The notes below the pieces were generated by a model. That model was not told the origin of the DNA and ran no database searches. It saw only the letters and a list, made by a program, of their open reading frames with translations. From the NCBI GenBank assembly GCA_003247835.1, contig QJYB01000090.1, positions 1 to 64,000 on the forward strand: 64,000 nt of DNA. The letters run 5' to 3'. A program made the position numbers and the translations under genes. This document shows positions 1 to 8,365 of the stretch, piece after piece. This DNA comes from Gammaproteobacteria bacterium (GTDB lineage: Bacteria; Pseudomonadota; Gammaproteobacteria; Pseudomonadales; Azotimanducaceae). Each line of letters starts with the position of its first letter. Positions within the stretch are counted from its first letter, which is position 1.

Positions 1-62
1 CCCCTTGAACCTCTCCCTCCGGATACAGATGACCGAACGAGAAAGGTCTCGAACTGGATGAC
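1..62 (-). other. Start of first integron gene cassette (partial, cut by window edge)
   Basis: Read on the minus strand, this stretch lies just beyond the candidate attI core at 63-69, where the first gene cassette of an integron should begin. It has no complete gene. A strong purine-rich Shine-Dalgarno-like run (GGAGGGAGAGG on the minus strand, positions 20 down to 10) lies 9 bases from the window edge, so a cassette gene probably starts just outside the window. This is inference from position and motif; no coding sequence of the cassette is visible. Confidence 0.4.
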
Positions 63-130
63 GCCTAACAACCAAATCTACGACGGGATTTCGTGATATT
101 TCGCGACGGCGTGTCGTATAACTTGCAGAC
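63..130 (-). other. attI: Candidate integron attI site with core GTTAGGC
   Basis: On the minus strand positions 69 to 63 read GTTAGGC, which fits the integron recombination core GTTRRRY. It lies about 215 bp upstream of the integrase start, on the side where cassettes are expected (integrase transcribed away from the array). Next to it on the integrase side are two similar short repeats, GCGAAAT and ACGAAAT, spaced 10 bp apart on the minus strand, which could be integrase-binding direct repeats. The right boundary given is approximate. Position and core fit an attI, but the 7-base core alone is weak evidence. Confidence 0.5.
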
Positions 131-284
131 GCCGCCTCCGGATCCCTCGCAACCGCCGGATTCGCAAAGGGTTTTCGATCCGGCGCCTTGTGAGAAATGA
201 CTCACTCGCTGTTCACACATTGCCCTATGCCGATCCTGTTCCCTTCCCACCCATACTGCTTTTTTTTACACCCATTCGGTCAAC

Positions 285-1247
285 GTGTCGAAGCCCAGAC
301 TCCTCGAGCGCATCCGGGATTCGATCCGGTTACGCAACTATTCCTCGCGCACGGAGCGGGCCTATCTCTACTGGATCGGTCAGTACATCAGCCACCACGG
401 CATGCGCAATCCGGAGGACATGGGCGAGCGGGCGGTCGCCGCCTTCCTGAGCCACCTGGCATTGCGCCGGGAGGTGGCGCCTGCCACCCAGCGTGTGGCA
501 TTGAACGCCCTGGTGTTTCTCTACATCCAGGTGCTTGGTCGCAACGCCTTCCAGGTGCCGGGGTTCCGCCTTGCGGAAAAGCCCCGCAAGCTGCCGGTGG
601 TGTTGAGTCAGGCGGAGCTGGACGCGATTTTCGAGCGCCTGGAAGGCGTGCCCAGACTCTGCGCCCGCATCATGTACGGCTCGGGCCTGCGCGTCATGGA
701 GGTGGTGCGGCTGCGGGTGCATGACGTGGACTTCGACCGGTTGTGCCTGCTGGTGCGGGACGGTAAGGGCGCGAAGCAGCGCATCACCACACTGGCGGGA
801 TCTCTGCTGCCCGAGATCCATCATCAGCTCGACCGAGCGCGCTACTACTATGAGGAGGATCTTGCACTGCCCGGCTGGCCGGGTGTTTACCTGCCGCACG
901 CCCTCGCGCGCAAGTATCCTTCGGCGCCTTCGGAGTGGGGATGGCAGTACATCTTCTGCGCCACTCTTCGCTCCGAAGATCCACGCTCGGGCCTCGTTCG
1001 CCGCCACCACGTCAGCGAACGACTCGTGCAGCGCGCCTTCACGGCTGCCGTGCGCGCGGCTGGCATCAGCAAACCCGCTTCCTGCCACTCGCTGCGTCAC
1101 TCGTTCGCCACCCACCTGCTCGAGCGCGGCGCTGACATCCGCACGGTGCAGGAGCAGCTCGGTCATTCGGACGTGCGGACCACGGAGATCTACACCCACG
1201 TCATCCGCCGTGGCGGCCACGGCGTGTTGAGTCCGCTCGATAGCTAG
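285..1247 (+). CDS. intI: Integron integrase (tyrosine recombinase)
   Basis: Site-specific tyrosine recombinase of 320 aa that inserts and excises gene cassettes at attI and attC. The N-terminal SAM-like DNA-binding domain covers about residues 1-90 and the catalytic domain about 105-310. Visible catalytic residues are R136 (SGLR), a Lys in DGKGAK at 161-164, H268 and R271 (HSLRH), H294 (LGHSD) and Y303 (EIYTHV). The insert at about 205-225 (ALARKYPSAPSEWGWQYIF) is the extra helix that distinguishes IntI from XerC/XerD. The start is GTG; no clear ribosome site is seen, but the N-terminus aligns with the family. The gene ends in a 4-bp convergent overlap with the histidine kinase. All key residues are present, so it is likely functional. 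It matches chromosomal (sedentary) integrases rather than IntI1 itself. Confidence 0.93.
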   Translation: MSKPRLLERIRDSIRLRNYSSRTERAYLYWIGQYISHHGMRNPEDMGERAVAAFLSHLALRREVAPATQRVALNALVFLYIQVLGRNAFQVPGFRLAEKPRKLPVVLSQAELDAIFERLEGVPRLCARIMYGSGLRVMEVVRLRVHDVDFDRLCLLVRDGKGAKQRITTLAGSLLPEIHHQLDRARYYYEEDLALPGWPGVYLPHALARKYPSAPSEWGWQYIFCATLRSEDPRSGLVRRHHVSERLVQRAFTAAVRAAGISKPASCHSLRHSFATHLLERGADIRTVQEQLGHSDVRTTEIYTHVIRRGGHGVLSPLDS

Positions 1248-2566
1248 TTGGCCGTGTTGAAGTCCACCTCGATTGTGGTGCCGACGCCCGGCTCGCTGTG
1301 GGCCGAGACGCTCCAGCCGAACTGGTTGGCGAGCCGTTTCACGATGGACAGTCCGAGCCCGTGGCCCTTGCTGAGCCCCCGGCTCTCGTCCGCGCGATAG
1401 AAGGGTTCGAAGGCGTTGGCCAGCTCCTGGTCCGACATGCCGACGCCGGTGTCGCGCACGCGCACGCGGCCCCGCTCCACCGACACGTCCACGCTGCCGT
1501 TGCGGGTGTAGTTCACCGCGTTGCGGATCAGGTTGCCGAGCACGATGTCGACCACGGCGGTCGGCGCGCGAACCTGCAACTGCGCGTGTTCGTGGATCGC
1601 CAGCTTGTTGTGCGCCTTCTCGGCCTGGGATTGCAGCTGGTCGAGCTGCTCGAGCACCACGGCGTTCACGTTCACGTCCACGCTGGGCGAGGTCACCTCC
1701 TCTTCCCGCGCCAGCATCAGCAGGGTGGAGAGCAGCGCCTCCATGTCGTCCACCGTGCGCCGCATGCGCGCCAGCGCCCGGCGTTCGGCTTCGGGCCGTT
1801 CGCCGTTGGCTTCGAGCAGGTCCAGCGTGCCCTTCAGCACGGCGATCGGCGTGCGCAGCTCGTGGCCGGCGTCCCGTGTGAACACGCGCTCCCGGTCGAT
1901 GAAGGCGGCCAGCCGCTCGCTGAAGTGGTTGACCGCCTCGACCATGGTCAGCACTTCCGCGTCCTGGGTGTTCTCGAGCCAGGAGAAGTCGAGTTTGGGT
2001 GGGCTGCTGCCGTTGAAGTCGAAATTCTCGAGATAGTTCGCCAGCCGGACGATGGGCGAGATTGCGCGCTGGGAGAGCGTGTAGGTCACGAAGCCCATGA
2101 TGTAGAGCAGGATCAGCACGAGGGCGCCGGGCAGAATGCCGAAATAGAAGGCCAGGTCCGAGACCCGGCCCGCCTCGAACACCAGGTACAGCCGCCGGCC
2201 GTCGCGTTCGGAGACGTTCACCAGCGTGCGCTTGTCGCCGAGCTTCAGGTCGTGAAAGCCGGTGGGGGCGAGCGACCTCAGCGCCTCCGGCACGCTGCTG
2301 TCGTCACCGTCGACGGCCATGTAGCCGCGCAGGTTGTCCACGTCCGGCAGCGCGTGCGCAGGGTTTTCGGCGAGGCGTGTCCAGAAATGCTCGGCTTCGG
2401 CATTGATCGCCTCGCGCATGACCACGCCGTAGATCAGATGATTGGCGACGAAGATGCCCACCACCATCGTCACGCTGATGATGGCGGCCTGGATCGCGAA
2501 GAGGCGCAGCAGCTTGGCGCGTACGCCGACGCGTTTTTTTCCGGGCAGGGTTCTGACGGGACCCAT
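1244..2566 (-). CDS. Sensor histidine kinase, orphan
   Basis: Membrane sensor kinase of 440 aa. Transmembrane segments lie at about 24-44 and 143-163 and flank a periplasmic sensing domain of about 100 residues. A HAMP-like linker (170-215) follows, then the phospho-acceptor box with H235 (DAGHELRTP) and an HATPase domain with N box (NLIRNAVNYT, 345-354), G1 (DTGVGM, 372-377) and G2 (GHGLGLSIV, 401-409). The periplasmic domain shows no recognised motif, so the signal is unknown. No response regulator is adjacent on either side, so the partner must be elsewhere. It lies 78 bp downstream of the amidase on the same strand and could be co-transcribed with it. Its 3' end overlaps intI by 4 bp. Confidence 0.9.
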   Translation of the reverse strand: MGPVRTLPGKKRVGVRAKLLRLFAIQAAIISVTMVVGIFVANHLIYGVVMREAINAEAEHFWTRLAENPAHALPDVDNLRGYMAVDGDDSSVPEALRSLAPTGFHDLKLGDKRTLVNVSERDGRRLYLVFEAGRVSDLAFYFGILPGALVLILLYIMGFVTYTLSQRAISPIVRLANYLENFDFNGSSPPKLDFSWLENTQDAEVLTMVEAVNHFSERLAAFIDRERVFTRDAGHELRTPIAVLKGTLDLLEANGERPEAERRALARMRRTVDDMEALLSTLLMLAREEEVTSPSVDVNVNAVVLEQLDQLQSQAEKAHNKLAIHEHAQLQVRAPTAVVDIVLGNLIRNAVNYTRNGSVDVSVERGRVRVRDTGVGMSDQELANAFEPFYRADESRGLSKGHGLGLSIVKRLANQFGWSVSAHSEPGVGTTIEVDFNTAN

Positions 2567-2644
2567 CTCTACGGCTCTATGGGTGTTGATACGGCATGCT
2601 GCCCGCGCGGATGTGAAAAGGGCGTCATGGTCGTGATTGCGCGA

Positions 2645-4237
2645 TCACGAGCCGCGCTTCGGCGCCAGCAGCGGGGGTGGCCTGCGATGGTGGGTCGCCT
2701 GCTCGAACGCGAACGCCATGGCCAGCAGTGCCGGTTCCTCCCATGGGCCGGCGAGCAGCTCCAGTCCCACCGGCATGCCGTCGTCCGTGAATCCCGCCGG
2801 CAGGCTGATGGCCGGCAGTCCGGATTTGGCGGAGAGCTGACAGTTGCTGCCCGACTGCGGCTCGTAGAGCGGAGACGCCTTGCGGCGGATGGTGGGATAG
2901 GCAAGCGCGTCGAGTCGCTGCTCCGCCATCAGCGCGAGCACGCCTTCGCGGATGCGCTGCCGCTGCGCGAGCGCCCGCAGGTAGGTGAGCTCGCTCTCTT
3001 CGTTCATGGACTCGGACACCCTGAGCAGCTCGTCGATCACCGGGTCGTAACGGCCGCTCGCCAGGATCTCGGTGAGACTCTTCACCGGCGCCGACGGATG
3101 CGCGGCGAGATAGGCGTTGATGTCGGTCTTGAAGTCGTGGGAGAGCACGAAGAACCCGGTCGGCTCGACGTTGAGCAGGTGGTCCAGATCCGGGAATCGC
3201 ACCCGGACGAGCTCGGCGCCCGCGCCGGCGAGCTCCGTGGTTGCGCGTCCGATCACAGCCACCACCTCGGTGTCTTCCGGATCCACCAGCAGCAGATCCT
3301 CCACCACGCCGATGCGCTTGCCGGCGAGCGCGCCGGGATTGAGCGTGGCCGCGTAGCTCGCCGGGACGTGGCCGCGCGACAGCGCCGACTGCGGATCGCC
3401 CGGATCGAAGCCCACCGTGGCATCGAGGATAAGGGCCAGGTCGGTGACGGAGCGGGCCAGCGGACCGCCTATGTCCTGGGTATGGGAGAGCGGAATGATG
3501 CCGCGCCGGCTGGAGAGTCCCTGTGTGCCGCGTAAACCGACCAGGCTGTTGTGCGCAGCCGGGATGCGGATCGAGCCGCAGGTGTCGCTGCCCATGCCGG
3601 CGGCCGCGAAGTCTGCCGCCACGGCCGCTCCCGTGCCACCGCTCGAGCCGCCGGGATTGCGCGTCGGGTCGTAGGGATTCTTCACCACGCCGAACGCCGA
3701 GCCCTGGCTCGTGATGCCATAGGCGAATTCGTGCATGTTGGTCTTGCCGAGAATGATCGCGCCGGCTTCCCTCAGACGGGTGATCTGATGGCCCTCGTGA
3801 TCCGGCATGAAGCCGTGCAGCAGCACCGAGCCCGCCGTGGTGGGCATGCCGCGGGTCTCGAAGTTGTCCTTCACCAGCACCGGAATGCCGTGCAGGGGGC
3901 CGCGCGGTCCGGACGTGATGCGCTCCGCGTCGAGCCGGTCGGCGATCTGCAGCGCATCCGGATTGAGAAAGGCGATGCTGTTGAGCGAGGGGCCGTCCTG
4001 GTCGTAGCGTTCGATGCGGTCGAGGTAGTAACGGACGAGCTCACGGGCAGTGAGGGCGCCGGTGCTCATGGCAACCTGCAGCTCCGGGATCGTCGCCTCG
4101 AAGGGATCGAATGTCTTGGTATCCGCGTCGGCATCGGCGGCCCTCGCCGGTGACGATGCGCCGAGCGCGACGACGGATCCCCACAGGACCAGCGTCACGA
4201 TGACTGGTGTTCCGCGCAGCATGCGCTTCATTCTCAT
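2645..4237 (-). CDS. Secreted amidase-signature family amidohydrolase
   Basis: Amidase signature enzyme of 530 aa that hydrolyses an amide bond through a Ser-cisSer-Lys triad. Visible are K123 in LVKDNFE, the Gly/Ser-rich loop GGSSGG (196-201) with the cis-Ser, and the nucleophile S222 in DTCGSIRIPA. Residue 220 is Cys where many members have Gly. A signal peptide (basic start, hydrophobic 10-27, ASSPARA) sends it to the periplasm, unlike GatA. The substrate cannot be read from sequence. It is 44 bp downstream of the phosphodiesterase gene and upstream of the kinase, suggesting a shared transcript. It is not GatA because of the signal peptide and the absence of gatB/gatC. Confidence 0.88.
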   Translation of the reverse strand: MRMKRMLRGTPVIVTLVLWGSVVALGASSPARAADADADTKTFDPFEATIPELQVAMSTGALTARELVRYYLDRIERYDQDGPSLNSIAFLNPDALQIADRLDAERITSGPRGPLHGIPVLVKDNFETRGMPTTAGSVLLHGFMPDHEGHQITRLREAGAIILGKTNMHEFAYGITSQGSAFGVVKNPYDPTRNPGGSSGGTGAAVAADFAAAGMGSDTCGSIRIPAAHNSLVGLRGTQGLSSRRGIIPLSHTQDIGGPLARSVTDLALILDATVGFDPGDPQSALSRGHVPASYAATLNPGALAGKRIGVVEDLLLVDPEDTEVVAVIGRATTELAGAGAELVRVRFPDLDHLLNVEPTGFFVLSHDFKTDINAYLAAHPSAPVKSLTEILASGRYDPVIDELLRVSESMNEESELTYLRALAQRQRIREGVLALMAEQRLDALAYPTIRRKASPLYEPQSGSNCQLSAKSGLPAISLPAGFTDDGMPVGLELLAGPWEEPALLAMAFAFEQATHHRRPPPLLAPKRGS

Positions 4238-4281
4238 GCTTTACCCGGCGATTGCCAAGGCAGGCTTCGTGTGATGTTCTG

Positions 4282-5517
4282 TTACTCGCCCATGGGCCAG
4301 ATGGGTTGCCCTTCGGACTGTGCGGGGGGTTCCACACTGAGCAGCGTGGCGACGGTGGCCGCCACGTCCACCTGGCGCACGTCGTCGAGTGCGAGATCCG
4401 CGGGCACGCCGCGGCCCATGGCATAGAACACGCCGCCCATGTCGGGGAGCTTCGGGTCGTATCCATGCATGCCGTACTCCCGGCCGAAGAAGATCGCGAT
4501 GCGGCGCAGCCAGCTCTCCGTCCCGGGACGGAAGGCGTAGGGCGGTGGCAGCACTGCCACCCAGTCACCGACGCGGTTCGGCCGGCGCAGGCGGAATTCG
4601 TCCGGCAGGTCCTGGCGCCGGTAGAACGCACTGCCGGGCACGTCGGCGAGAAAACTCGCGAGCGTCGTCTGTACTGCCTCGTCATCGGCCGGTCCGGTCA
4701 GGTAGATCTGGGCTACCGCGGCGCCGATCACCACGGCGCCGATGCCCGCGTCATCGAAAGCGCCCTGCAGATTCAGGTAGCGGGTGACCGCCGTCATGCC
4801 GTGATCGCTGACCAGCATCAGCGTGGTCCGCGGCCACAGCCCCAGCGCGTCGATGCCGGCGAGCAGTCGGCCGAGCTGCATATCCTGGCCCCTTATCTGC
4901 GGGATCAGATCGGGGCTGCCGGGTCCGTCGTCGTGACCGACGTGATCGGCACCGGCCCAGTACGACATGATCAGCCCCGGCCGTTCCGGGTCGGGCAGCG
5001 CCAGCCACTCGAGAATCTGATCCACCTTGGCGGATTCCGGACGCTTACTGTCGAAGGGCGCGACCCGGTAGCTGGTGCCCAGGCCGTGCCAGTCGGTCTC
5101 GGAGCCGACCCAGAAGTAAGTCGCCGTCTTCACGCCCTGGCGTTCGGTGGCCGTCCACAGCGGTTCCGCCTCGATCCAGTTGGCGTCCGGCGAGTAGGAG
5201 TAACGCCCCTTCTCACGGTCGAGAAACACGTTGTCGATGATGCCGTGCCGGTCCGGATAGGTGCCCGTCGCCAGCGAAACGTGGCCGGGGAACGTGTCGG
5301 ACGGAAACACCGGGGTCAGCCGCCGGGCCCGCACCCCCTCCGCTTCCAGGCGCTCGAGCGCCGGAAAGTCGGCCAGATCCGGATAGTCGTGGCGCATGCC
5401 GTCCCAGCTGAGCACCACGACGATGGGATCGCCCGCGGACGCGGTGGATGACTGTGCAGCGGCAGTGAGCGGCAGCCAGAGCAGGGCGACGAGGAGGATC
5501 GGCCGCAGGTACGTCAT
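4282..5517 (-). CDS. Secreted alkaline-phosphatase superfamily phosphodiesterase (NPP-like)
   Basis: Type I phosphodiesterase / nucleotide pyrophosphatase family enzyme of 411 aa. Metal ligands and nucleophile are visible: D39 (LSWDGMRHDY), T75 (FPSDTFPGH), D191 and H195 (GADHVGH), D238 and H239 (VSDHGM) and a C-terminal His in GMHGYDP. A signal peptide with cleavage after LTAAAQ indicates export. Members hydrolyse nucleotide or lipid phosphodiesters; the exact substrate is unknown. Its start overlaps the end of the preceding MTHFS-like gene by 4 bp (ATGA), so the two are translationally coupled, and the amidase follows 44 bp on. The genes may form a small scavenging operon, which is inference. 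Confidence 0.9.
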   Translation of the reverse strand: MTYLRPILLVALLWLPLTAAAQSSTASAGDPIVVVLSWDGMRHDYPDLADFPALERLEAEGVRARRLTPVFPSDTFPGHVSLATGTYPDRHGIIDNVFLDREKGRYSYSPDANWIEAEPLWTATERQGVKTATYFWVGSETDWHGLGTSYRVAPFDSKRPESAKVDQILEWLALPDPERPGLIMSYWAGADHVGHDDGPGSPDLIPQIRGQDMQLGRLLAGIDALGLWPRTTLMLVSDHGMTAVTRYLNLQGAFDDAGIGAVVIGAAVAQIYLTGPADDEAVQTTLASFLADVPGSAFYRRQDLPDEFRLRRPNRVGDWVAVLPPPYAFRPGTESWLRRIAIFFGREYGMHGYDPKLPDMGGVFYAMGRGVPADLALDDVRQVDVAATVATLLSVEPPAQSEGQPIWPMGE

Positions 5518-6251
5518 CCCAGGGATGCCTTCAGGGTTTTCAGCTCTCCGAGCAGCGACATGCGTGCCAGGTCCTCATCGTCGAGCCGCGACCAGTCGAT
5601 ACCTACCGGCGCCGGCAGCGGCTCGGCGACGCGGATCGTCCGTGTAGGGGTACAGATCACCGTCAGCGGCAGGTCGTTCGATTCCACCGGGAAGTCGCCG
5701 ACGATCTGGGCATCGTGCACGGTGGTGGCCACCGGTACCGACGCGTGCCCGAGCTCGCGAAGGATGGCGAACTCCAGATCGCTGTAGCCTTCGCCCTTGC
5801 CGCAGCGTTTGCCCGTAGAAGTCACCGCTGCGGAGCCCGTGACGATGGCGTCGAGCTGCGGCATCGCGTCCAGCGCCACCGCCACCGAGTGCTCCGCCAT
5901 GGAGGTGAGCATGGCCGCCGCCTCGAAGTCCGTGGGGTCGATCCGCTCGGGATCCAGCAGGTGAAATCCGCCGGCGAGCCGTGGGGTGGGGACATAGACC
6001 CGGACGCCGAGGGTCAACGCCAGGTGGCGAACGGGCTTCTGCGGCGAGTCCGGATTGACCTTGATGGCCCTGGCCAATCTCCATTCCGGCTCCTCGAAGA
6101 GGCGCCTGGCGGCGAGATCCGCGCCGACGAAGTTGGGAATCCGGCCGTGCGGGGGAAAGGGAAAGCGGGCAAGCCCCTGGGCCTGCAGCCGGTCCCAGAC
6201 CCAACCCCGGGCCTCAGATTTATGCGCAAAACTCCGCAGCTCTTCTGTCAA
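5514..6251 (-). CDS. 5-formyltetrahydrofolate cyclo-ligase-like protein (MTHFSD type)
   Basis: Protein of 245 aa of the 5-formyl-THF cyclo-ligase fold, the methenyltetrahydrofolate-synthetase-domain branch. The conserved CGKGEGYSDLE segment (about residues 150-160) is typical of this family and binds ATP/phosphate in the true ligases. VYVPTPRL and TTVHDAQIVG are also family features. It differs from the housekeeping FAU1/YgfA enzyme, which is shorter, so its reaction is uncertain. The start is TTG with only a weak ribosome site. It overlaps the NPP-like gene by 4 bp and is divergent from the MFS gene 60 bp away, so the promoter for this cluster should lie in 6252-6311. Confidence 0.8.
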   Translation of the reverse strand: MTEELRSFAHKSEARGWVWDRLQAQGLARFPFPPHGRIPNFVGADLAARRLFEEPEWRLARAIKVNPDSPQKPVRHLALTLGVRVYVPTPRLAGGFHLLDPERIDPTDFEAAAMLTSMAEHSVAVALDAMPQLDAIVTGSAAVTSTGKRCGKGEGYSDLEFAILRELGHASVPVATTVHDAQIVGDFPVESNDLPLTVICTPTRTIRVAEPLPAPVGIDWSRLDDEDLARMSLLGELKTLKASLG

Positions 6252-6311
6252 CCTGGCGTCTTAACATCCGAAGTCGGACAGGCATACTACACGGCCGGCT
6301 CCGGAGATTGC

Positions 6312-7613
6312 ATGACTCAAAACCCTGCCAGTGCGATCGTCACCCGCTACCCCGCCCTGGGGTTTCCTCAGTTCCGTCGCTACTGGTTCGCGTCGTTCGC
6401 CTCCGTGGGCGCCACCCAGCTCGTCACCCTGGGTCAGGGCTGGCTGATCTACGAGCTCTCCGGCTCCGCTTTCCAGCTCGGCGTGCTCGGTGCGGCGGCC
6501 TCCGTGCCGAACATCCTGATGGTGCTGCTCGGCGGCGTCATCGCCGACCGCTTCGATCGACGCCGGATTCTGATGGTCACCTCGTCCATCACTGCCCTGC
6601 TGCTGGCCGTGCTCACGCTGCTCGACCTCACCGGCGTCGTCACGGTCTGGCAGGTGCTGACCATCGCGGCGCTGATCTCCCTGGTCAGCGGTCTGGACTG
6701 GCCGGCCCGCGCCTCGATCTTTCCGCTGCTGCTCGACCGCCATGCCTATTTATCCGGCGTGGCGCTCAACGCCTTCATCTGGCAGGCCACGCGCATGGCC
6801 ATTCCCGCCGCAGGTGGTCTGCTGATCGCCGTGACAGGTGACACCTGGCCGGTGTTCGCGGCGGCTGCGGGCGGTTTCGCCATCATGGTGATGGTGCTGC
6901 TCGGCATCCACGTGAAGGTGCCGCCGCCGGTGGCCACCTCGCCCCTCGAGCAGCTCAGGGAGGGCTTCGCCTTCATTCTCCACACAGCCGTGTTCCGCTG
7001 GCTGCTGGGCCTCACGTTCGTCGGCATGTTCTTCGCCATGTCCTACGTGCAGATCATGCCCGTGTTCGCCGACCTGCTCGGCACCGACGAGGCGGGTTAC
7101 GGATACCTTCTGTCCGCGGGTGGATTCGGATCCGTGGTGGGCACGCTCGCCATCGGCTCGTTCCAGGAATCCCACCGCCTCGGCTGGATCATGTTCGGTG
7201 GCGCGGCCAGCTCTGTGGTGCTGCTATCGGCATTCGCCCTGACGGCGAGCCTCGCCAGCCCGCCGCTGGCGCTCACGCTTGCTTTCCTTGTGGCCGCCAG
7301 CGCGTCCGCCTGGATGATCATCTCGATGACCGTGATGCAGCTGCTGGTGCCGGACGCGCTCCGGGGTCGGGTCATGGGGATCCATACCATCGGCTACAGC
7401 CTTGTACCGTTGGGCGGGCTGTTTCTCGGCAGTCTGGCGGAAAACACCGGCGCCGGCTGGGCGGTGACCACCGGGGCGGGGATCTATCTGCTGGCGATTG
7501 CCATCACCGTGCTGACCCAGCCCAGGTTGCGCGAGCTGGATGGCAGCACGCTGCAGATGCCGGCGGAAGAGCTGGAAGACCGGGCGGACGCTCAGCCGTT
7601 GGCGACGCGCTGA
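6312..7613 (+). CDS. MFS transporter, EntS/MFS_3-type exporter
   Basis: Major facilitator of 433 aa with about 12 membrane segments. The loop-2/3 motif is recognisable as GGVIADRFDRRRI (about residues 74-86), typical of the MFS_3 group that includes the enterobactin exporter EntS and macrolide exporters. The frame stays open far upstream over the divergent gene, but the ATG at 6312 is the sensible start because homology begins there (FPQFRRYWFASF). The substrate cannot be inferred; no siderophore genes are nearby. Its last 22 bp overlap the convergent coiled-coil gene. The C-terminal tail of about 25 residues is hydrophilic and acidic. Confidence 0.9.
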   Translation: MTQNPASAIVTRYPALGFPQFRRYWFASFASVGATQLVTLGQGWLIYELSGSAFQLGVLGAAASVPNILMVLLGGVIADRFDRRRILMVTSSITALLLAVLTLLDLTGVVTVWQVLTIAALISLVSGLDWPARASIFPLLLDRHAYLSGVALNAFIWQATRMAIPAAGGLLIAVTGDTWPVFAAAAGGFAIMVMVLLGIHVKVPPPVATSPLEQLREGFAFILHTAVFRWLLGLTFVGMFFAMSYVQIMPVFADLLGTDEAGYGYLLSAGGFGSVVGTLAIGSFQESHRLGWIMFGGAASSVVLLSAFALTASLASPPLALTLAFLVAASASAWMIISMTVMQLLVPDALRGRVMGIHTIGYSLVPLGGLFLGSLAENTGAGWAVTTGAGIYLLAIAITVLTQPRLRELDGSTLQMPAEELEDRADAQPLATR

Positions 7614-8365
7614 TGCTTTTCCCGTTCCAGCTCGAGCTGCTGGTGCAGCACACGCAGCGACTTGTTCTGTAGCTCCCGCTCCCGCTCGAGCTCCATCACC
7701 CGGCGCTGCTCCACCTCGAGATCGCGGGCCAGGCGCTCGTAATCCATGGTCTTCTGCACCAGGCGTTTTTCCAGGTCTGCGATGGCGTCGGCGTGCTCAC
7801 CGGTTGCCGGAGATGCCGACCCGGACGCCCGGGCGAGCTGTGCCTTCAAGGTGATCACCTCGCCTTCCGCGGCGGCGGCTTCCGCCATGGCGTCGGCGGC
7901 CTGGCGCTTCGCCGCGGCCAGCTCCCGTTCCAGCCGGGCTACGGCATCTGCCTGACCGTCGGCCGTGCTACCGCCTATGTCGAGCGCCTCGGTGCCGGGC
8001 AGCACCTCGTTCGTCGGTTCTGCCGCCTCGGACAGGTCGGCGAGGGTGTCGTTCTGCGCGGCCAGGGTCTTGAGCTCGCGGGTCTTGTCCCGGAGCGCGT
8101 TCTCCGCATCGCGCAGCTCCAGCGACAGACCGTTGATGCGCGCGTCCTTCTCCTTCATGTCGTCCTTCAGCCGGTTGATCTGCTCGTCGCGGGAACGGAT
8201 CAGGGATTCGAACTGCGGCACCCGTGCCCGCGCGTCGGCCAGCGTGCGCTGCATGTCCTCTTCCTGGCGGGCGGCGGCCAGGTGGCGCAGCACCCAACCG
8301 GCGCCCGTGCCGGCCAGCAGCGCCAGCAGCAGGTAGACGAACATCTTCAGAATCAGAAAGATCAC
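7592..8365 (-). CDS. Membrane-anchored coiled-coil protein, function unknown
   Basis: Protein of 257 aa with one N-terminal membrane helix (about 3-26, LILKMFVYLLLALLAGTGAG) followed by long heptad-rich Glu/Arg/Lys/Ala sequence. Predicted coiled coil covers about 30-105 and 140-250, broken by an acidic Gly/Pro-containing linker (110-138). I recognise no enzymatic motif. The start overlaps the end of the upstream BON-OmpA gene by 4 bp, so the two proteins are probably made together and may act together at the inner membrane and periplasm. The 3' end overlaps the convergent MFS gene by 22 bp. A cell-envelope scaffold role is only a guess. Confidence 0.75.
   Translation of the reverse strand: MIFLILKMFVYLLLALLAGTGAGWVLRHLAAARQEEDMQRTLADARARVPQFESLIRSRDEQINRLKDDMKEKDARINGLSLELRDAENALRDKTRELKTLAAQNDTLADLSEAAEPTNEVLPGTEALDIGGSTADGQADAVARLERELAAAKRQAADAMAEAAAAEGEVITLKAQLARASGSASPATGEHADAIADLEKRLVQKTMDYERLARDLEVEQRRVMELERERELQNKSLRVLHQQLELEREKHQRVANG

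Noticed and set aside
65-250. Minus-strand open frame of 61 codons over the attI region
   Set aside because: It crosses the candidate recombination core, has no similarity I recognise and no ribosome site; attI regions are not coding.
1298-3535. Long plus-strand open frame of 745 codons
   Set aside because: It lies antisense to the kinase and amidase; composition is His/Arg/Val/Gln rich as expected for the shadow of GC-rich genes.
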